This document shows, piece by piece, positions 7,192 to 18,758 of a stretch of DNA of 64,000 nt (within the stretch, counting starts at the first letter, position 1; every line of letters starts with the position of its first letter). The DNA lies in contig NZ_AJLR01000146.1 in NCBI RefSeq assembly GCF_000307855.1, positions 124,001 to 188,000 on the forward strand. The letters are read 5' to 3'. A model generated the notes under the pieces. It saw nothing but the letters and a program-made list of their open reading frames with translations. It was not told the origin of the DNA and ran no database searches. The stretch is from Schinkia azotoformans LMG 9581. GTDB lineage: Bacteria > Bacillota > Bacilli > Bacillales > Bacillaceae_J. A program made the translations under genes and the position numbers.

Positions 7192-8624
7192 ATATTTATC
7201 TAAAAAATTATTGGTCCATTTATCGTGAGTTCCTTGAAACGTTTGAGAACCTTACATTCAAAGATATACCACTTTGCCTTATGACGAACTTTTATCAACA
7301 TATAGATCAATCTTTACAAACAAAAATGGAAGAAGACACATTTCCTTTATCAGATAAATACCCTGAAATGAAGTATGAAATGATTCAGCCATATTTTGAT
7401 AAGTGGCTTAATAAAGGCAATTTGACATTAACCACCAAATTAAAAAATGGGAAACTATTGATCAATTCTGATTATACACGAATTCCTGCAACATGTTATC
7501 GAACATTGTTTGACCCAGAAAAAACAATCATTCTCTCTCGTTCCAATGCTGAAAAAGTAAATGGAATTCCAAATGAAACGATGAAAAAATACGAAGAGAA
7601 TACAGAAGACATTTCTAATCGATTAATAAAAATTGCAAAAAGCATATTTAGAAAATTAGATAATCATCCGGCCTTTAGTAATGAGTTCTTTCAGGAAACT
7701 TTTTTGAATCGCATCCCATTGATTGTGAGAACAATCAGTGCTGGACATAATCTCTTTCAAGCCCATAAAATATCCGTCATTATAGTGGGGACGACAGAAG
7801 ACATTGTAAGTCGTACCCTTGCGATTGTTGGTAGAAGGTATGGAATTAAAAGTATTTGCCTTCAGCACGGCATTTTAATGGGGGAAGAAGCTTTTTTACC
7901 AGTATTTACAAAGAAAGTTGCGGTTTACGGTGAGTATGAAAAAAATTGGTATTTAAAAAGGGGGCTGACACCAGACAGGATTAGTGAAATCGGTCATCCT
8001 AAATATGATCAAATTTTTACTAGAACCACCGAAAAGAATCGCTCGTTGTTCGATAAATTCAAACTTGACACGAATAAAATTACTTTATTAGTTATTACCG
8101 GGCCCAATATGGATCCCGAACGATTTACTAAACTTATAGAAAATCTAATAAAGGATTCTCGTTATCAACTGATTATAAAGCCCCATCCATGGGAAATTGG
8201 AAAACAAAAGTGTCAACTTTATTTCGATCTTGAAAAAAAATATGAATCAATTAAAGTTTGGACTATACGTGGAGGTAATTTGTACGAACTAATTGATCAA
8301 GTTGATGGAGTAATTGGCACATTATCAACTGCAATTTTAGAAAGCATTTTACTAAAAAAACCAGTATTTATTTTTAACTTTATATTTAGTAATCGAACAT
8401 ATGGGTATTATGATCAATTTGGAAAGCATATTCAGACTGATCCAAATCAATTATACGCAATCATTGATAAGTATTATACGGTTCCTGAGCAAAAGCAAGA
8501 TTTTGAAATGACTAGAGATCGGTTTTTGGGTACCCTTTATTTAGATGGAAATTCTGGACAAAAGTTACTTTTTGAATGCTGCCAAAATGAAGATAGTAGC
8601 GTAGCTAACACACCAGAAAAATAG
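7188..8624 (+). CDS. spsB: spore coat polysaccharide protein SpsB (CDP-glycerol glycerophosphotransferase-like)
   Basis: 478 residues, close to the 474 of B. subtilis SpsB. It has the two-domain layout of capsule/teichoic polymerases: an N-terminal half of mixed structure and a C-terminal half with HKISVIIVGTTEDIVSRTLA (about 198), YGIKSICLQHGILMGEE (about 219), EIGHPKYDQIF (about 264), LIIKPHPWE (about 326) and GTLSTAILESILLKKPVFIF (about 378), typical of this glycosyltransferase-B-like fold. Translationally coupled to spsA. The exact acceptor is unknown. Confidence 0.88.
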   Translation: MNIYLKNYWSIYREFLETFENLTFKDIPLCLMTNFYQHIDQSLQTKMEEDTFPLSDKYPEMKYEMIQPYFDKWLNKGNLTLTTKLKNGKLLINSDYTRIPATCYRTLFDPEKTIILSRSNAEKVNGIPNETMKKYEENTEDISNRLIKIAKSIFRKLDNHPAFSNEFFQETFLNRIPLIVRTISAGHNLFQAHKISVIIVGTTEDIVSRTLAIVGRRYGIKSICLQHGILMGEEAFLPVFTKKVAVYGEYEKNWYLKRGLTPDRISEIGHPKYDQIFTRTTEKNRSLFDKFKLDTNKITLLVITGPNMDPERFTKLIENLIKDSRYQLIIKPHPWEIGKQKCQLYFDLEKKYESIKVWTIRGGNLYELIDQVDGVIGTLSTAILESILLKKPVFIFNFIFSNRTYGYYDQFGKHIQTDPNQLYAIIDKYYTVPEQKQDFEMTRDRFLGTLYLDGNSGQKLLFECCQNEDSSVANTPEK

Positions 8625-8669
8625 CTTAGTGACCTTAAAGAACAAAAGCTCCGACGCAACTTTATTCAC

Positions 8670-8698
8670 GTCCCAAGTGCAAATTATTCACTTGGGAC
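8670..8698. terminator. convergent hairpin between spsB and the SDR gene
   Basis: Perfect 10-bp stem GTCCCAAGTG (8670-8679) / CACTTGGGAC (8689-8698) with a 9-nt loop between two convergent genes. A T-rich run (CTTTTTT) follows about 14 nt later on the plus strand. Plausible bidirectional terminator despite the weak U-tract. Confidence 0.5.
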
Positions 8699-8713
8699 AT
8701 ATCCCAATCTTTT

Positions 8714-9502
8714 TTACCACGCAGTCCACCCCCCATCGACTACAATATTTTGTCCGGTCATATACGAGGATGCATCAGAAGCGAGAAATACAATCGGACC
8801 TTCTAAATCACTGGGGCTTCCGATTCTACCTAATGGATTTTTTTTTGAGAGATTCATAATAAATTCATCATTTTTTTGTACCGTTTTGCTTGGAAACGGA
8901 CCAGGAGATATTGTATTTGCTCGAATACCCTTATTGCCATAATGACATGCAAGGTATTTTGTGAATTGGATGACAGCTGCTTTTCCAGCGCCATAATTGG
9001 CAGGGTTATTAAATCCCGAATCACCGTAAATAGATGGGTCTGGAGATACAGTACCGTACATTGATGCAATATTAATGATGTTCCCGCTTTGTTGTTTCAT
9101 CATATGGGGAAGAATGGCATGGACACAATTAAAAACAGTATTTATGGAACCATCAATCCCCTTTTTCCAAATCTCCTCACTCATTTCTTCTATTTTTCCG
9201 CTTGAGCCATAGTACCCATTATTAACTAGAACGTCAATTTTTCCGAACGCTTTTATTGTAGATGAAATACATGTATTCACCGACTCAAGATTAGAGATAT
9301 CTATATATTCACCAAAGCATGTTGTTTGATATTTTTCTGTTAGCTGGGCAGCAAAAGCACAATTTTTTTCTTTACTTTTGCTAGCTATAATAACAGTAGC
9401 ACCATGCTTGGCTAACCCTTCTGACATCGCAGAGCCAAGATGGCCGGAACCGCCAGTGATTAAAATCGTTTTATTTTCAAGACTAAATAAATTCCTCATC
9501 AT
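8714..9502 (-). CDS. SDR oxidoreductase of sugar-acid biosynthesis (PtmA-like)
   Basis: 262 residues, classical short-chain dehydrogenase: TGGSGHLGSAMSEGL near 16 (Rossmann), DVLVNNGYYGS near 93, SGNIINIASMYG near 137, NPANYGAGKAAVIQF (YxxxK) near 164, and a C-terminal DGGW. The ATG at 9502 overlaps the stop of the fusion gene (TGATG) and is preceded by GGGGTG; an ATG 15 bases upstream lacks this. Coupling to a synthase/cytidylyltransferase gene resembles flagellar legionaminic/pseudaminic loci, where PtmA-type SDRs work beside PtmB and PtmC. The substrate is inferred only from that context. Confidence 0.82.
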   Translation of the reverse strand: MMRNLFSLENKTILITGGSGHLGSAMSEGLAKHGATVIIASKSKEKNCAFAAQLTEKYQTTCFGEYIDISNLESVNTCISSTIKAFGKIDVLVNNGYYGSSGKIEEMSEEIWKKGIDGSINTVFNCVHAILPHMMKQQSGNIINIASMYGTVSPDPSIYGDSGFNNPANYGAGKAAVIQFTKYLACHYGNKGIRANTISPGPFPSKTVQKNDEFIMNLSKKNPLGRIGSPSDLEGPIVFLASDASSYMTGQNIVVDGGWTAW

Positions 9503-12144
9503 CACACCCCGTTCCATTTTCTCGGGTCAATTAGCCTCACATCATTTATGGCAAATTTTCGATAATCTACATCACTATTAGTGGTATGTTTGAATGATTG
9601 TTCAATTTCAATTAATTGTTGTAAATTGTTTACACCTACTATCCCATAATCAATTTCATTAATGGATTTAACAAATTGCAAAGCTAATTGTAGGGGGGTA
9701 AGCTGATGTTTCTCTGCTTCAAGTCTTAAATTGTTTACATAAGGAATGATATTCTTTAAGCTTGAGGGAATATTTTTAGGCTCCATTAAAATTAACCCTT
9801 GCAAAAATAATGATCGCGCATGAATTTCAATTTTTTGTTCTTTTAAAAGTTTTAGGTAATTTCCAGATATTAATCGTTGATCAAAAATATTAATTGGCAC
9901 TTGAATTACATCAAGTTGATATTTTGAAAGTAACTTTTCAATATCGTTTGGCTCATATATTGAACAGCCGATTTTACTTATGACATTTTTCATTTTCAAA
10001 TCTTTTAATACTTCGTAGCAGATTGGTCCATCTACATTTAATAAATCTTCTGCATGATGTATCATTAGTACTTCGAGATGATCCCTTTGTAAATTGTGTA
10101 AGGATTGATTAACTTGGTTCACTATATGTTGTTCGATATTCCTTTGATTAAAGATATTCGTTATTTTAGTGACAATTTTAAAATGATTATCACTACCGAT
10201 AACATCGCCTAATTTTTTTTCGCTATCGCCATAGGCGGCTGCGGTATCTAATAATTTTATATCTTTCTGTTTTGCAAAATTCAAAATCCTTTTGACTTCA
10301 GAAAAGTTTGTTTTCCCACTTTGATTTGTAATACCATAGTCCATTCCAAATTGAACTGTGCCAAGTCCAAGTTCCATATTGGAAATTCTTGTTCGTTCAT
10401 TTAATGTTTTTATTAATTCTTTATCTGATTGGAATTTAAGAGTTAAATGGCTGTTGATTTTTGCTATTTGGGGATTTTTATCTAAATATCGGAATAGATG
10501 ATCGATTGAATATTCAATATTTTGTTCTTTAAAATATTTTTCAATCTCGTTAAATAGAATTAAGTCCTCTTCATAATCTAAAGTAAGTCTATAATTTCTG
10601 CACCATTTTTCCGGTAAATTGACAATATTAAGTTCGAAATGTTCAGGATTATTTTGGAAATACCATGTCATATATTCAGAATACTGCGCCTTTGGGAAAT
10701 ATTTCTTTACTTTTTCTAAAGCTTCTACATTTATTATTTCAATGTTTGTGCCAACAGCTGCACCTTTTCCTGTTGTATAATCGGCTCCTTTTTCGAAGTG
10801 TGATTGAAGTAAATACTGTAAAATATCATTAGATACGTATGGACAATCACCAGTAACACGGATTATTATATCTATTTTAAGTTTTCTAGCAATGCCTAAA
10901 TACCGATCAATAACATCGTCTGGGTCCCCTCTATGAAAAATCACATCGTTCCTGTAAATATAATTTTCTAGTTCGTTATCCTCCACCTCAGTTGAGGTTG
11001 CTAGTATCGTATGGTTGACATTTTCGAATTTCAATACATTTTTTAAACAAAGTTCTATTGAAGCATAATCTCCAATTGGTAATAATGCTTTTCTACGAAG
11101 TCTAGTTGATTTTAATCTACAAGCAACAATTGTTGCTATATTTGCCTTTTTAAAATCTTCAAGTTTTAGTGCGTCACCACTTACCTTATCTGTAGCTAAT
11201 ACATTATAATTTTGGATAACATTTTCTAGTTCTTTAGTATTTAACCCACTCTTACCATAACGTTTATAAGACAATAAACTTTTTGTTACTAATTTCCCCT
11301 TTTTTACATCTTCTTTTAAAATAGGTATTTGTATCGTTTTTCTAAGATATTCTTTTTCTTTATTTGTAATAAAAGGCATCTTTAACAATTCCAAATACAT
11401 CTTTTGAAGTGTAATATATCTATTGTATCGATCTACAGTGATACTAGAAAACATATCATATTTTGTTTCTAAGCTACTGTGCATGACATGTTTCTCAACA
11501 ACATCAGCACCGATTAGACTAGCGATAACTGGTAAAATGACGGATTCCTCACTCTGTCCATCAACATGATCTGCGAAAACGATACGGTTGTTAAAGTTAG
11601 CTTTAATTTTGGTAATTTTCGATAATCCACTATCGCCAAGTTCAGTTGGATAACTTTGAAATCCAATTTCTATAAGAATTTCTCTCGGGTTCATCAATTT
11701 CTCGATTTCCATTACTCTTTCTTTGATCTGTTTAATATCATAAGCAGCTACATTTATGATAACTTTTTTATCGTTTAGACTTGTTTGGGATAATGCGTTC
11801 AATACGGAATAGTTAAACAAAACCGAGGCTTGTAATTTTATACCGGAGATCTTTGAGATATTATTATTTAGTATCTTAACACCGTATTCATCAAAAATAT
11901 CTAACCAAATTTCCTTCGTTTGAATTGCAATGTCAATAATTCCATTCCAGTCTTCTTCTTTAATAAAGATTGACTTATAAACGTCATACCACTCATAATC
12001 TTTTGTTGCAATTTCATCATATCTAAACGGTTGGAATTTAATCCCAAAACCATCTTTATATTGGGAATATTCATCTAATAATGAATGAATATAGTCAATA
12101 CTTCCACCGTGTGTGTTCGCAACTTCAATGATATTATAGACCAC
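9502..12144 (-). CDS. trifunctional fusion: NeuB-like synthase + CMP-sugar cytidylyltransferase (SpsF-like) + aldo-keto reductase
   Basis: 880 residues from GTG at 12142-12144, six bases after AGGAGGT (12151-12157); the longer ATG frame would run through this ribosome binding site. Domain 1 (about 2-330) is NeuB/SpsE-like: GIKFQPFRYDEI near 34, FADHVDGQSEE near 190, VVEKHVMHSS near 215, then a SAF-like segment (LVTKSLLSYKRYG). Domain 2 (about 335-575) is a cytidylyltransferase: ATIVACRLKSTRLRRKALLPI, HRGDPDDVIDRYLGIA, RVTGDCPYV, LTLDYEEDL. Domain 3 (about 590-880) is an aldo-keto reductase with the tetrad elements LLDTAAAYGDSE, KIVTK and MIHHAE. B. subtilis encodes SpsE and SpsF separately. 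Probably makes a CMP-activated nonulosonic acid for the spore surface. Confidence 0.85.
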   Translation of the reverse strand: MVYNIIEVANTHGGSIDYIHSLLDEYSQYKDGFGIKFQPFRYDEIATKDYEWYDVYKSIFIKEEDWNGIIDIAIQTKEIWLDIFDEYGVKILNNNISKISGIKLQASVLFNYSVLNALSQTSLNDKKVIINVAAYDIKQIKERVMEIEKLMNPREILIEIGFQSYPTELGDSGLSKITKIKANFNNRIVFADHVDGQSEESVILPVIASLIGADVVEKHVMHSSLETKYDMFSSITVDRYNRYITLQKMYLELLKMPFITNKEKEYLRKTIQIPILKEDVKKGKLVTKSLLSYKRYGKSGLNTKELENVIQNYNVLATDKVSGDALKLEDFKKANIATIVACRLKSTRLRRKALLPIGDYASIELCLKNVLKFENVNHTILATSTEVEDNELENYIYRNDVIFHRGDPDDVIDRYLGIARKLKIDIIIRVTGDCPYVSNDILQYLLQSHFEKGADYTTGKGAAVGTNIEIINVEALEKVKKYFPKAQYSEYMTWYFQNNPEHFELNIVNLPEKWCRNYRLTLDYEEDLILFNEIEKYFKEQNIEYSIDHLFRYLDKNPQIAKINSHLTLKFQSDKELIKTLNERTRISNMELGLGTVQFGMDYGITNQSGKTNFSEVKRILNFAKQKDIKLLDTAAAYGDSEKKLGDVIGSDNHFKIVTKITNIFNQRNIEQHIVNQVNQSLHNLQRDHLEVLMIHHAEDLLNVDGPICYEVLKDLKMKNVISKIGCSIYEPNDIEKLLSKYQLDVIQVPINIFDQRLISGNYLKLLKEQKIEIHARSLFLQGLILMEPKNIPSSLKNIIPYVNNLRLEAEKHQLTPLQLALQFVKSINEIDYGIVGVNNLQQLIEIEQSFKHTTNSDVDYRKFAINDVRLIDPRKWNGV

Positions 12145-12297
12145 ATTAATACCTCCTATGAATTGCAAAAGAGTCTATTTCATTAATTAGACTTGTAACT
12201 TTATCATTGCTGGTGCTTACTCATATTGTTATGTAAATAATTACAAATATATAACTTCTTTACTTTATTTACTCATGTCACATTCATGATGTTGCAG

Positions 12298-12334
12298 GTA
12301 GAAATAAACATAACCACCCAAGGGTGGTTATGTT
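12298..12334 (-). terminator. terminator after pseI
   Basis: Perfect 13-bp stem AACATAACCACCC (12307-12319) / GGGTGGTTATGTT (12322-12334), loop of two, followed on the minus strand by TATTTC. It separates the pse operon from the downstream fusion gene, which therefore needs its own promoter in 12145-12297. Confidence 0.7.
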
Positions 12335-12337
12335 ATT

Positions 12338-13393
12338 TTAATCGGAAAATAATGACCAATCCGCAGGTGTTCCAGCTTTGATGTCTTTTCCAATTTTTTT
12401 CCCTAATAATTTGTCGTAATATTTTGGTGCTAAACCGAAACCTGGTCTGATTACTCTTACATTATCTTTAGTTAAAATATCCCCAGCTTTCATGTCCTTA
12501 ACAATATAAATAGATCTTCGAAATTTAAGTGAATTTTTTTCTTCATTCGTGGGGCCGTAGTTTACTTCCCCGAGTGCTTTCCATACCCGTTCGGTTTCAA
12601 TAACTAGAGACTGCATTTCATTTGGCTCCATTGAAAAAGCAGAATCAATCCCTTTATCAGCACGAGAAATTGTAAAATGTTTTTCAATTAAAGTTGCACC
12701 TAATGCAACACTGCCGACGGAAACTCCAATCCCCATTGTATGGTCGGACAAGCCAACTTGACATTGAAATAATTCTCTCATGTTAGGAATCGTTAAAATA
12801 TTGGTGTTTTCGGGAGAGGCAGGGTAAGTACTCGTACACTTCAAGAGAATAATATCTTTACATCCATTATCTCTGGCAGTTTGAATTGTTTCTTCAATTT
12901 CCGAAATGGTGGCCATCCCCGTTGAAATGATCATCGGTTTCCCTGTTGAAGCTACTTTTTTAATTAGAGGAATATCATTGTTTTCAAAAGAGGCAATTTT
13001 ATAAGCTGGTACGTTTAAATCTTCTAAAAAATCAACAGCGGTTTCATCAAATGGTGTACTAAATGGGATCATCCCAAGTTTTAACGCTCTGTCAAATATT
13101 GGTTTATGCCACTCCCACGGAGTATGGGCTTGTTGGTATAGTGCATATAAATTATTTCCATTCCATAAACTTTTCTCGTCATTAATTTGGAAATCTGGGG
13201 TATCTAGATTGATTGTCATAGAATCTGCAGTAAAGGTTTGTATTTTTAAAGCATGAACACCTGTCATTGCTGCTATTTCAGCAATTTGTAATGCCCGCTC
13301 TAAGGACTGATTATGATTGCCTGACATTTCCGCAATAATAAAAGGAGGGTGGTTGGGTCCAATCATTCTTCCACCAAGATTAATTTCCTTCAA
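12338..13393 (-). CDS. pseI: pseudaminic acid synthase PseI
   Basis: 351 residues, NeuB family. It condenses a 2,4-diacetamido-2,4,6-trideoxy-altrose-type sugar with phosphoenolpyruvate to give the nine-carbon acid. Visible: PFIIAEMSGNHNQSLERAL near 17-35, ALKIQTFTADSMTI near 48 (the altrose-type TADSMT motif), PFSTPFDETAVDFLE near 110, YKIASFENNDIPLI near 130, VGLSDHTMG near 215, EKHFTISRADKGIDSAFSME near 237, and a C-terminal SAF domain (RRSIYIVKDMKAGDILT). Overlaps pseH by four bases. Last gene of the cgeB-pse operon, followed by a terminator. Confidence 0.94.
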   Translation of the reverse strand: MKEINLGGRMIGPNHPPFIIAEMSGNHNQSLERALQIAEIAAMTGVHALKIQTFTADSMTINLDTPDFQINDEKSLWNGNNLYALYQQAHTPWEWHKPIFDRALKLGMIPFSTPFDETAVDFLEDLNVPAYKIASFENNDIPLIKKVASTGKPMIISTGMATISEIEETIQTARDNGCKDIILLKCTSTYPASPENTNILTIPNMRELFQCQVGLSDHTMGIGVSVGSVALGATLIEKHFTISRADKGIDSAFSMEPNEMQSLVIETERVWKALGEVNYGPTNEEKNSLKFRRSIYIVKDMKAGDILTKDNVRVIRPGFGLAPKYYDKLLGKKIGKDIKAGTPADWSLFSD

Positions 13394-13914
13394 TTTAATC
13401 CGTCCTTTCTATGATACAGCCAATCTTCTTTATCTAATTCATATCTTACGATTGGAATTGGATGCCCTTCTCGAAATAAAGTATTTCGATACTGATGATT
13501 CTGTTTAAAGCCTAGTTTTTCGTGAAACTTCATACTCTTTTTATTAAAAGAAAGAACCTCGCCAATGATTTTTTCTGCCTCTAGAATTTGGAATGCATAA
13601 TCTAAAGCGAGCCTTCCCATCCATGTTCCTGCTCCTTTGGGTGCTTGTGCTTCACCAATATAAAATCCCCAGAATAAAATGTTTTTTTGTTGTGGATCCT
13701 TTTTAAAAGAAACGAGCCCCAAGGGCTTGCTTTGATATTGAACGATGCGATAATAAGCCAATTGTTCTTTAAGTATTGTTTCAAACCAATTGCAATGAGC
13801 TTCAAAAGTAATTGGTTGATCATCAAACATATTGATTCTAATAAACTCAGCATTTCTCCAGTTATGAAGCAAGTTCCTGTCTTTTTCTGACGGTGCTCGT
13901 AAATCATAACCCAT
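13390..13914 (-). CDS. pseH: PseH-type GNAT N-acetyltransferase
   Basis: 174 residues. PseH acetylates the 4-amino group of UDP-4-amino-4,6-dideoxy-N-acetyl-altrosamine using acetyl-CoA. The N-terminus LRAPSEKDRNLLHNWRNAEFIR is characteristic, followed by WFETILKEQLAYYRIV, GFYIGEAQAPKGAGTWMGRLALDYAF (acetyl-CoA pyrophosphate loop region, about 76-102) and MKFHEKLGFKQ near 136. It sits two bases after pseG and overlaps pseI. Confidence 0.9.
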   Translation of the reverse strand: MGYDLRAPSEKDRNLLHNWRNAEFIRINMFDDQPITFEAHCNWFETILKEQLAYYRIVQYQSKPLGLVSFKKDPQQKNILFWGFYIGEAQAPKGAGTWMGRLALDYAFQILEAEKIIGEVLSFNKKSMKFHEKLGFKQNHQYRNTLFREGHPIPIVRYELDKEDWLYHRKDGLN

Positions 13915-13916
13915 GT

Positions 13917-15011
13917 TTAACCACCCAGTTTCATGATATCCTCAATCATTGTCTGTAGATTCACAAAATTATCTTTCATTAATGCTGTGGAGAGTTGTGA
14001 CATCTCAATTCGTTCTTGTTCGTTTTCAATAAATTTCTTCAGTGGTTTTGTTAATGATGCCTGACTCACTGTATGAATCTCTCCTAAATATTTTATGACC
14101 TTCATTTTCCCGAGTAACTCACAAATAAACTTTTGATTTTCTGCAATACTCCAAACTATAGTTGGCAGACCAAGATAACACCGTTCCCACGTGGTGGTTC
14201 CTCCAGCACCAATGGAAAGATCTGCATGCCGCATTAGCGTTGCCATGTTATTGACTTGGCAATGAAAATGCAGATTAGAATATTGTTCACAGATTTCTTT
14301 TAACTTGTGTTTATGAATATTTTGTTGTCCAACAACCACGTCTGCCTCGATATCATTCCGTGCCAATTCTAAGAATGAAGAAAGTGCTTTTTCTGTTTCA
14401 TTCGTATGGTCAAATCCTCCAAAAAAAATCAATATCCTTTTAACTAAACCTGTTCGCAACTTCATCTGATATTTTTCTTCGTAAAATTCCTGCCTCAATA
14501 ATACATAGCTGGGCCCAAGGAATAATTTGCAATGTGGTGGAACGAGAGCTCGGTATCTATTTGAGTCATTAAGTACTGTAGGATCCAGTAACAGGTCACA
14601 CTGATGCTTCCGATCGGCCAGATCGTCGATAACCATGATGTTTTTAACCATACCTTTTAGTGTACGTTCCCATTTATCGTTAATCGCATAATGATCAATA
14701 ATTAGTAAATCAACAGAGTAGTGACCATGCAGTAAAGATCTTGTCTCCTCAGCATCAATAAACCATGGAACACCCAGCCAGTTTGAGTGCGGGGTCAAAA
14801 GAGGTAGTTCCCAATCCTTGTTGGGGGTAGGAAGTTTTAATACAGTGAACTTCTTTTCATCGATTAAATTGCATAGATGCCCAATATGTTCCCTGCAAAT
14901 AAAGGTGACATTGGCACCCTGTAAGCGCAGCTTTTTTGCAAGAGTTAGGCATCTCATCAAATGTCCTGATCCTATTTCGTTCGAGGCGTCAACACGAATA
15001 AATACATTCAT
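13917..15011 (-). CDS. pseG: UDP-sugar hydrolase PseG
   Basis: 364 residues. PseG removes UDP from UDP-2,4-diacetamido-2,4,6-trideoxy-altropyranose. It has the N-terminal VDASNEIGSGHLMRCLTLAK with the catalytic His near 17, LLIDHYAINDKWER near 105, MVIDDLADRKHQCDLLLDPT near 126, ILIFFGGFDHTNETEKAL near 192 and the UDP-binding GAGGTTTWERCYLGLPTIV near 276. Slightly longer than the Campylobacter enzyme but with the same fold. Spacing to pseC is 12 bp and to pseH 2 bp. Confidence 0.93.
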   Translation of the reverse strand: MNVFIRVDASNEIGSGHLMRCLTLAKKLRLQGANVTFICREHIGHLCNLIDEKKFTVLKLPTPNKDWELPLLTPHSNWLGVPWFIDAEETRSLLHGHYSVDLLIIDHYAINDKWERTLKGMVKNIMVIDDLADRKHQCDLLLDPTVLNDSNRYRALVPPHCKLFLGPSYVLLRQEFYEEKYQMKLRTGLVKRILIFFGGFDHTNETEKALSSFLELARNDIEADVVVGQQNIHKHKLKEICEQYSNLHFHCQVNNMATLMRHADLSIGAGGTTTWERCYLGLPTIVWSIAENQKFICELLGKMKVIKYLGEIHTVSQASLTKPLKKFIENEQERIEMSQLSTALMKDNFVNLQTMIEDIMKLGG

Positions 15012-15023
15012 AAGAAATCTTCC

Positions 15024-16199
15024 TTATGTTTTTTTACTAAGATTGATAATTTTTTTTGTGGCGTTAATAACATCCTCGACGTCTTTTTCAGTCATTGCAG
15101 GGAAGAGAGGGAGAGTAATGATCTCTTGATACAGTTTTTCAGCTTTTGGACAAATTCCTCGCTTATAACCAAGTTTTTGGTAATAAGGAAATAAGTGTAC
15201 AGGAATATAGTGCACATTAACCCCAATATTTTCTTGATGAAATGCATTGAAAATCTCATTTCTTGTCTTAGACAATGTTTCCAGGTCAAGACGAATTACA
15301 TACAAATGCCAACTAGAGCAGCCATTCTTGTCTTGATAAGGGGCGGTTATGGAAGAGATGTCTTTAAATGCTTCGTCATACATGGAGCTATATTTTTTTC
15401 TGAGATTTAAAAATCTGTTAATTTTTTTTAATTGACTAAGTCCAAGGGCTGCTTGAATATCAGTCAGACGATAATTAAGCCCTAGAAACTGCATTTCATA
15501 ATACCATGGACCATGATTTTCTGTTAATTTACTAGGATCTCGTGTAATTCCGTGAGAACGGAATTGAAGAAGCTTCTCGTAGTAATCTTTATTGCTAGTG
15601 GTTATCATTCCACCTTCACCAGTTGTAATATGTTTGACTGGGTGAAAGCTGAACATGGTCATGTCGCTAATAGAGCCAATCCTCTTTCCTTGATAGGAAG
15701 CACCAAGTGCATGCGCTGCATCTTCAATTACTATTAGATTATATTTTTTGGCAATGGCTGTGATTTCATCTAGATCTGCGGGCTGACCTGTGAAATGGAC
15801 GGGAATAATGGCCTTTGTTTTAGTTGTAATCTTTTTTTCGATTTCTTCCGGGGCAATATTGTAGGTCTTTTCATCAACATCGGCAAATATAGGAGTGCCT
15901 CCTTGATACAGAACGCAGTTTGCACTCGCTGCAAAAGTCAGTGGGCTGGTAATGACTTCATCTCCTTCGGAAATTCCGGCTGCAAAACAGGCTGCATGCA
16001 GGGCAGCCGTACCATTGGCAAAACTAACCGCATATTTTGTGCCGACATAATGGGCAATAGCTTCTTCAAAATTTGAAATATAGGGACCTGTTGTAAGATA
16101 GTCACCTTCTAAAACGGCGGTAACAGCTTTAATGTCCTCCTCGTCAATCCATTGTTTGCCATAAGAAAGAAATGAATCCCTAATTGGTTCTTGATTCAC
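15024..16199 (-). CDS. pseC: PseC-type PLP aminotransferase
   Basis: 391 residues, DegT/DnrJ/EryC1/StrS family. It transfers an amino group from glutamate to the 4-keto sugar made by PseB. Visible: FLSYGKQWIDEEDIKAV, LEGDYLTTGPYISNFE, VSFANGTAALHAACFAAG near 58, VIEDAAHALGASYQG near 157, and MFSFHPVKHITTGEGGMI near 182 with the PLP lysine in HPVKH. The gene starts 25 bp after pseB. Confidence 0.94.
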   Translation of the reverse strand: MNQEPIRDSFLSYGKQWIDEEDIKAVTAVLEGDYLTTGPYISNFEEAIAHYVGTKYAVSFANGTAALHAACFAAGISEGDEVITSPLTFAASANCVLYQGGTPIFADVDEKTYNIAPEEIEKKITTKTKAIIPVHFTGQPADLDEITAIAKKYNLIVIEDAAHALGASYQGKRIGSISDMTMFSFHPVKHITTGEGGMITTSNKDYYEKLLQFRSHGITRDPSKLTENHGPWYYEMQFLGLNYRLTDIQAALGLSQLKKINRFLNLRKKYSSMYDEAFKDISSITAPYQDKNGCSSWHLYVIRLDLETLSKTRNEIFNAFHQENIGVNVHYIPVHLFPYYQKLGYKRGICPKAEKLYQEIITLPLFPAMTEKDVEDVINATKKIINLSKKT

Positions 16200-16224
16200 T
16201 ATATGCCTCCTTTCCCTAATTTAT

Positions 16225-18184
<1,960 letters not shown>

Positions 18185-18244
18185 GTTACAAACATCCTAT
18201 TCAATAGAAATAGTTTTAGTTCTGGTTCATGAAGGGTCGTTGAT

Positions 18245-18278
18245 GGAAGGTGAAAAAAACAAAAAAGTTCCACCTTCC
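18245..18278 (-). terminator. inverted repeat after the small barrel gene
   Basis: GGAAGGTG (18245-18252) / CACCTTCC (18271-18278) enclosing A-rich DNA, just past the stop at 18286. On the minus strand the T-rich part lies in the loop rather than after the stem, so it is an atypical terminator candidate. Confidence 0.35.
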
Positions 18279-18285
18279 GCTTGTA

Positions 18286-18528
18286 TTAGGGTTCAGTTTG
18301 TATAGTAGCAATAACAACATCTCTACATCTAACAATTGTTGTTAAATCTTCGATAAATGGGCTAATGATATTTGTTTCTTGTAATACTATTAATCCATTT
18401 TCTTTAATTTTAACCAATTCTCCAGATACAATCTGACCAGATTCAAGAGTCAATGTCACTTCACTAGACATATAGTGAGATAGATATTGACAAATTGAAT
18501 CATGGCAATGTTTCTTTTTTTTGCCCAT
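18286..18528 (-). CDS. small Sm-like-barrel protein, spore island
   Basis: 80 residues. Start at MGKKKKHCHDS (18528) after AAAGGAGA; the longer frame to 18603 has no ribosome binding site. After a basic, Cys/His-containing N-terminus, residues 27-78 (SSEVTLTLESGQIVSGELVK, then a second strand set ending RCRDVVIATIQT) resemble the small barrel units of the proteins at 4-312 and 407-1072. Location between cgeB and DUF4183 genes suggests the spore surface. Function unknown. Confidence 0.65.
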   Translation of the reverse strand: MGKKKKHCHDSICQYLSHYMSSEVTLTLESGQIVSGELVKIKENGLIVLQETNIISPFIEDLTTIVRCRDVVIATIQTEP

Positions 18529-18758
18529 AGCAAGTCTCCTTTCAATAATGATGTTACATCTTATTAAAAGGAAGCATGATCTGTATAGGTTAATTGATAA
18601 CATTTATTGTATTAATTGAAAAATTGTTAAAAGTAACCTAGGACTTTCAAAAAAACAATAGTGATAACTGTATCATTTTATAATATTAAGGCTCTATAAC
18701 TATTACTTGAAATTAAGTAAGCATATACTGTATTAAATTCATAAAAAGAGGTGAGAAC

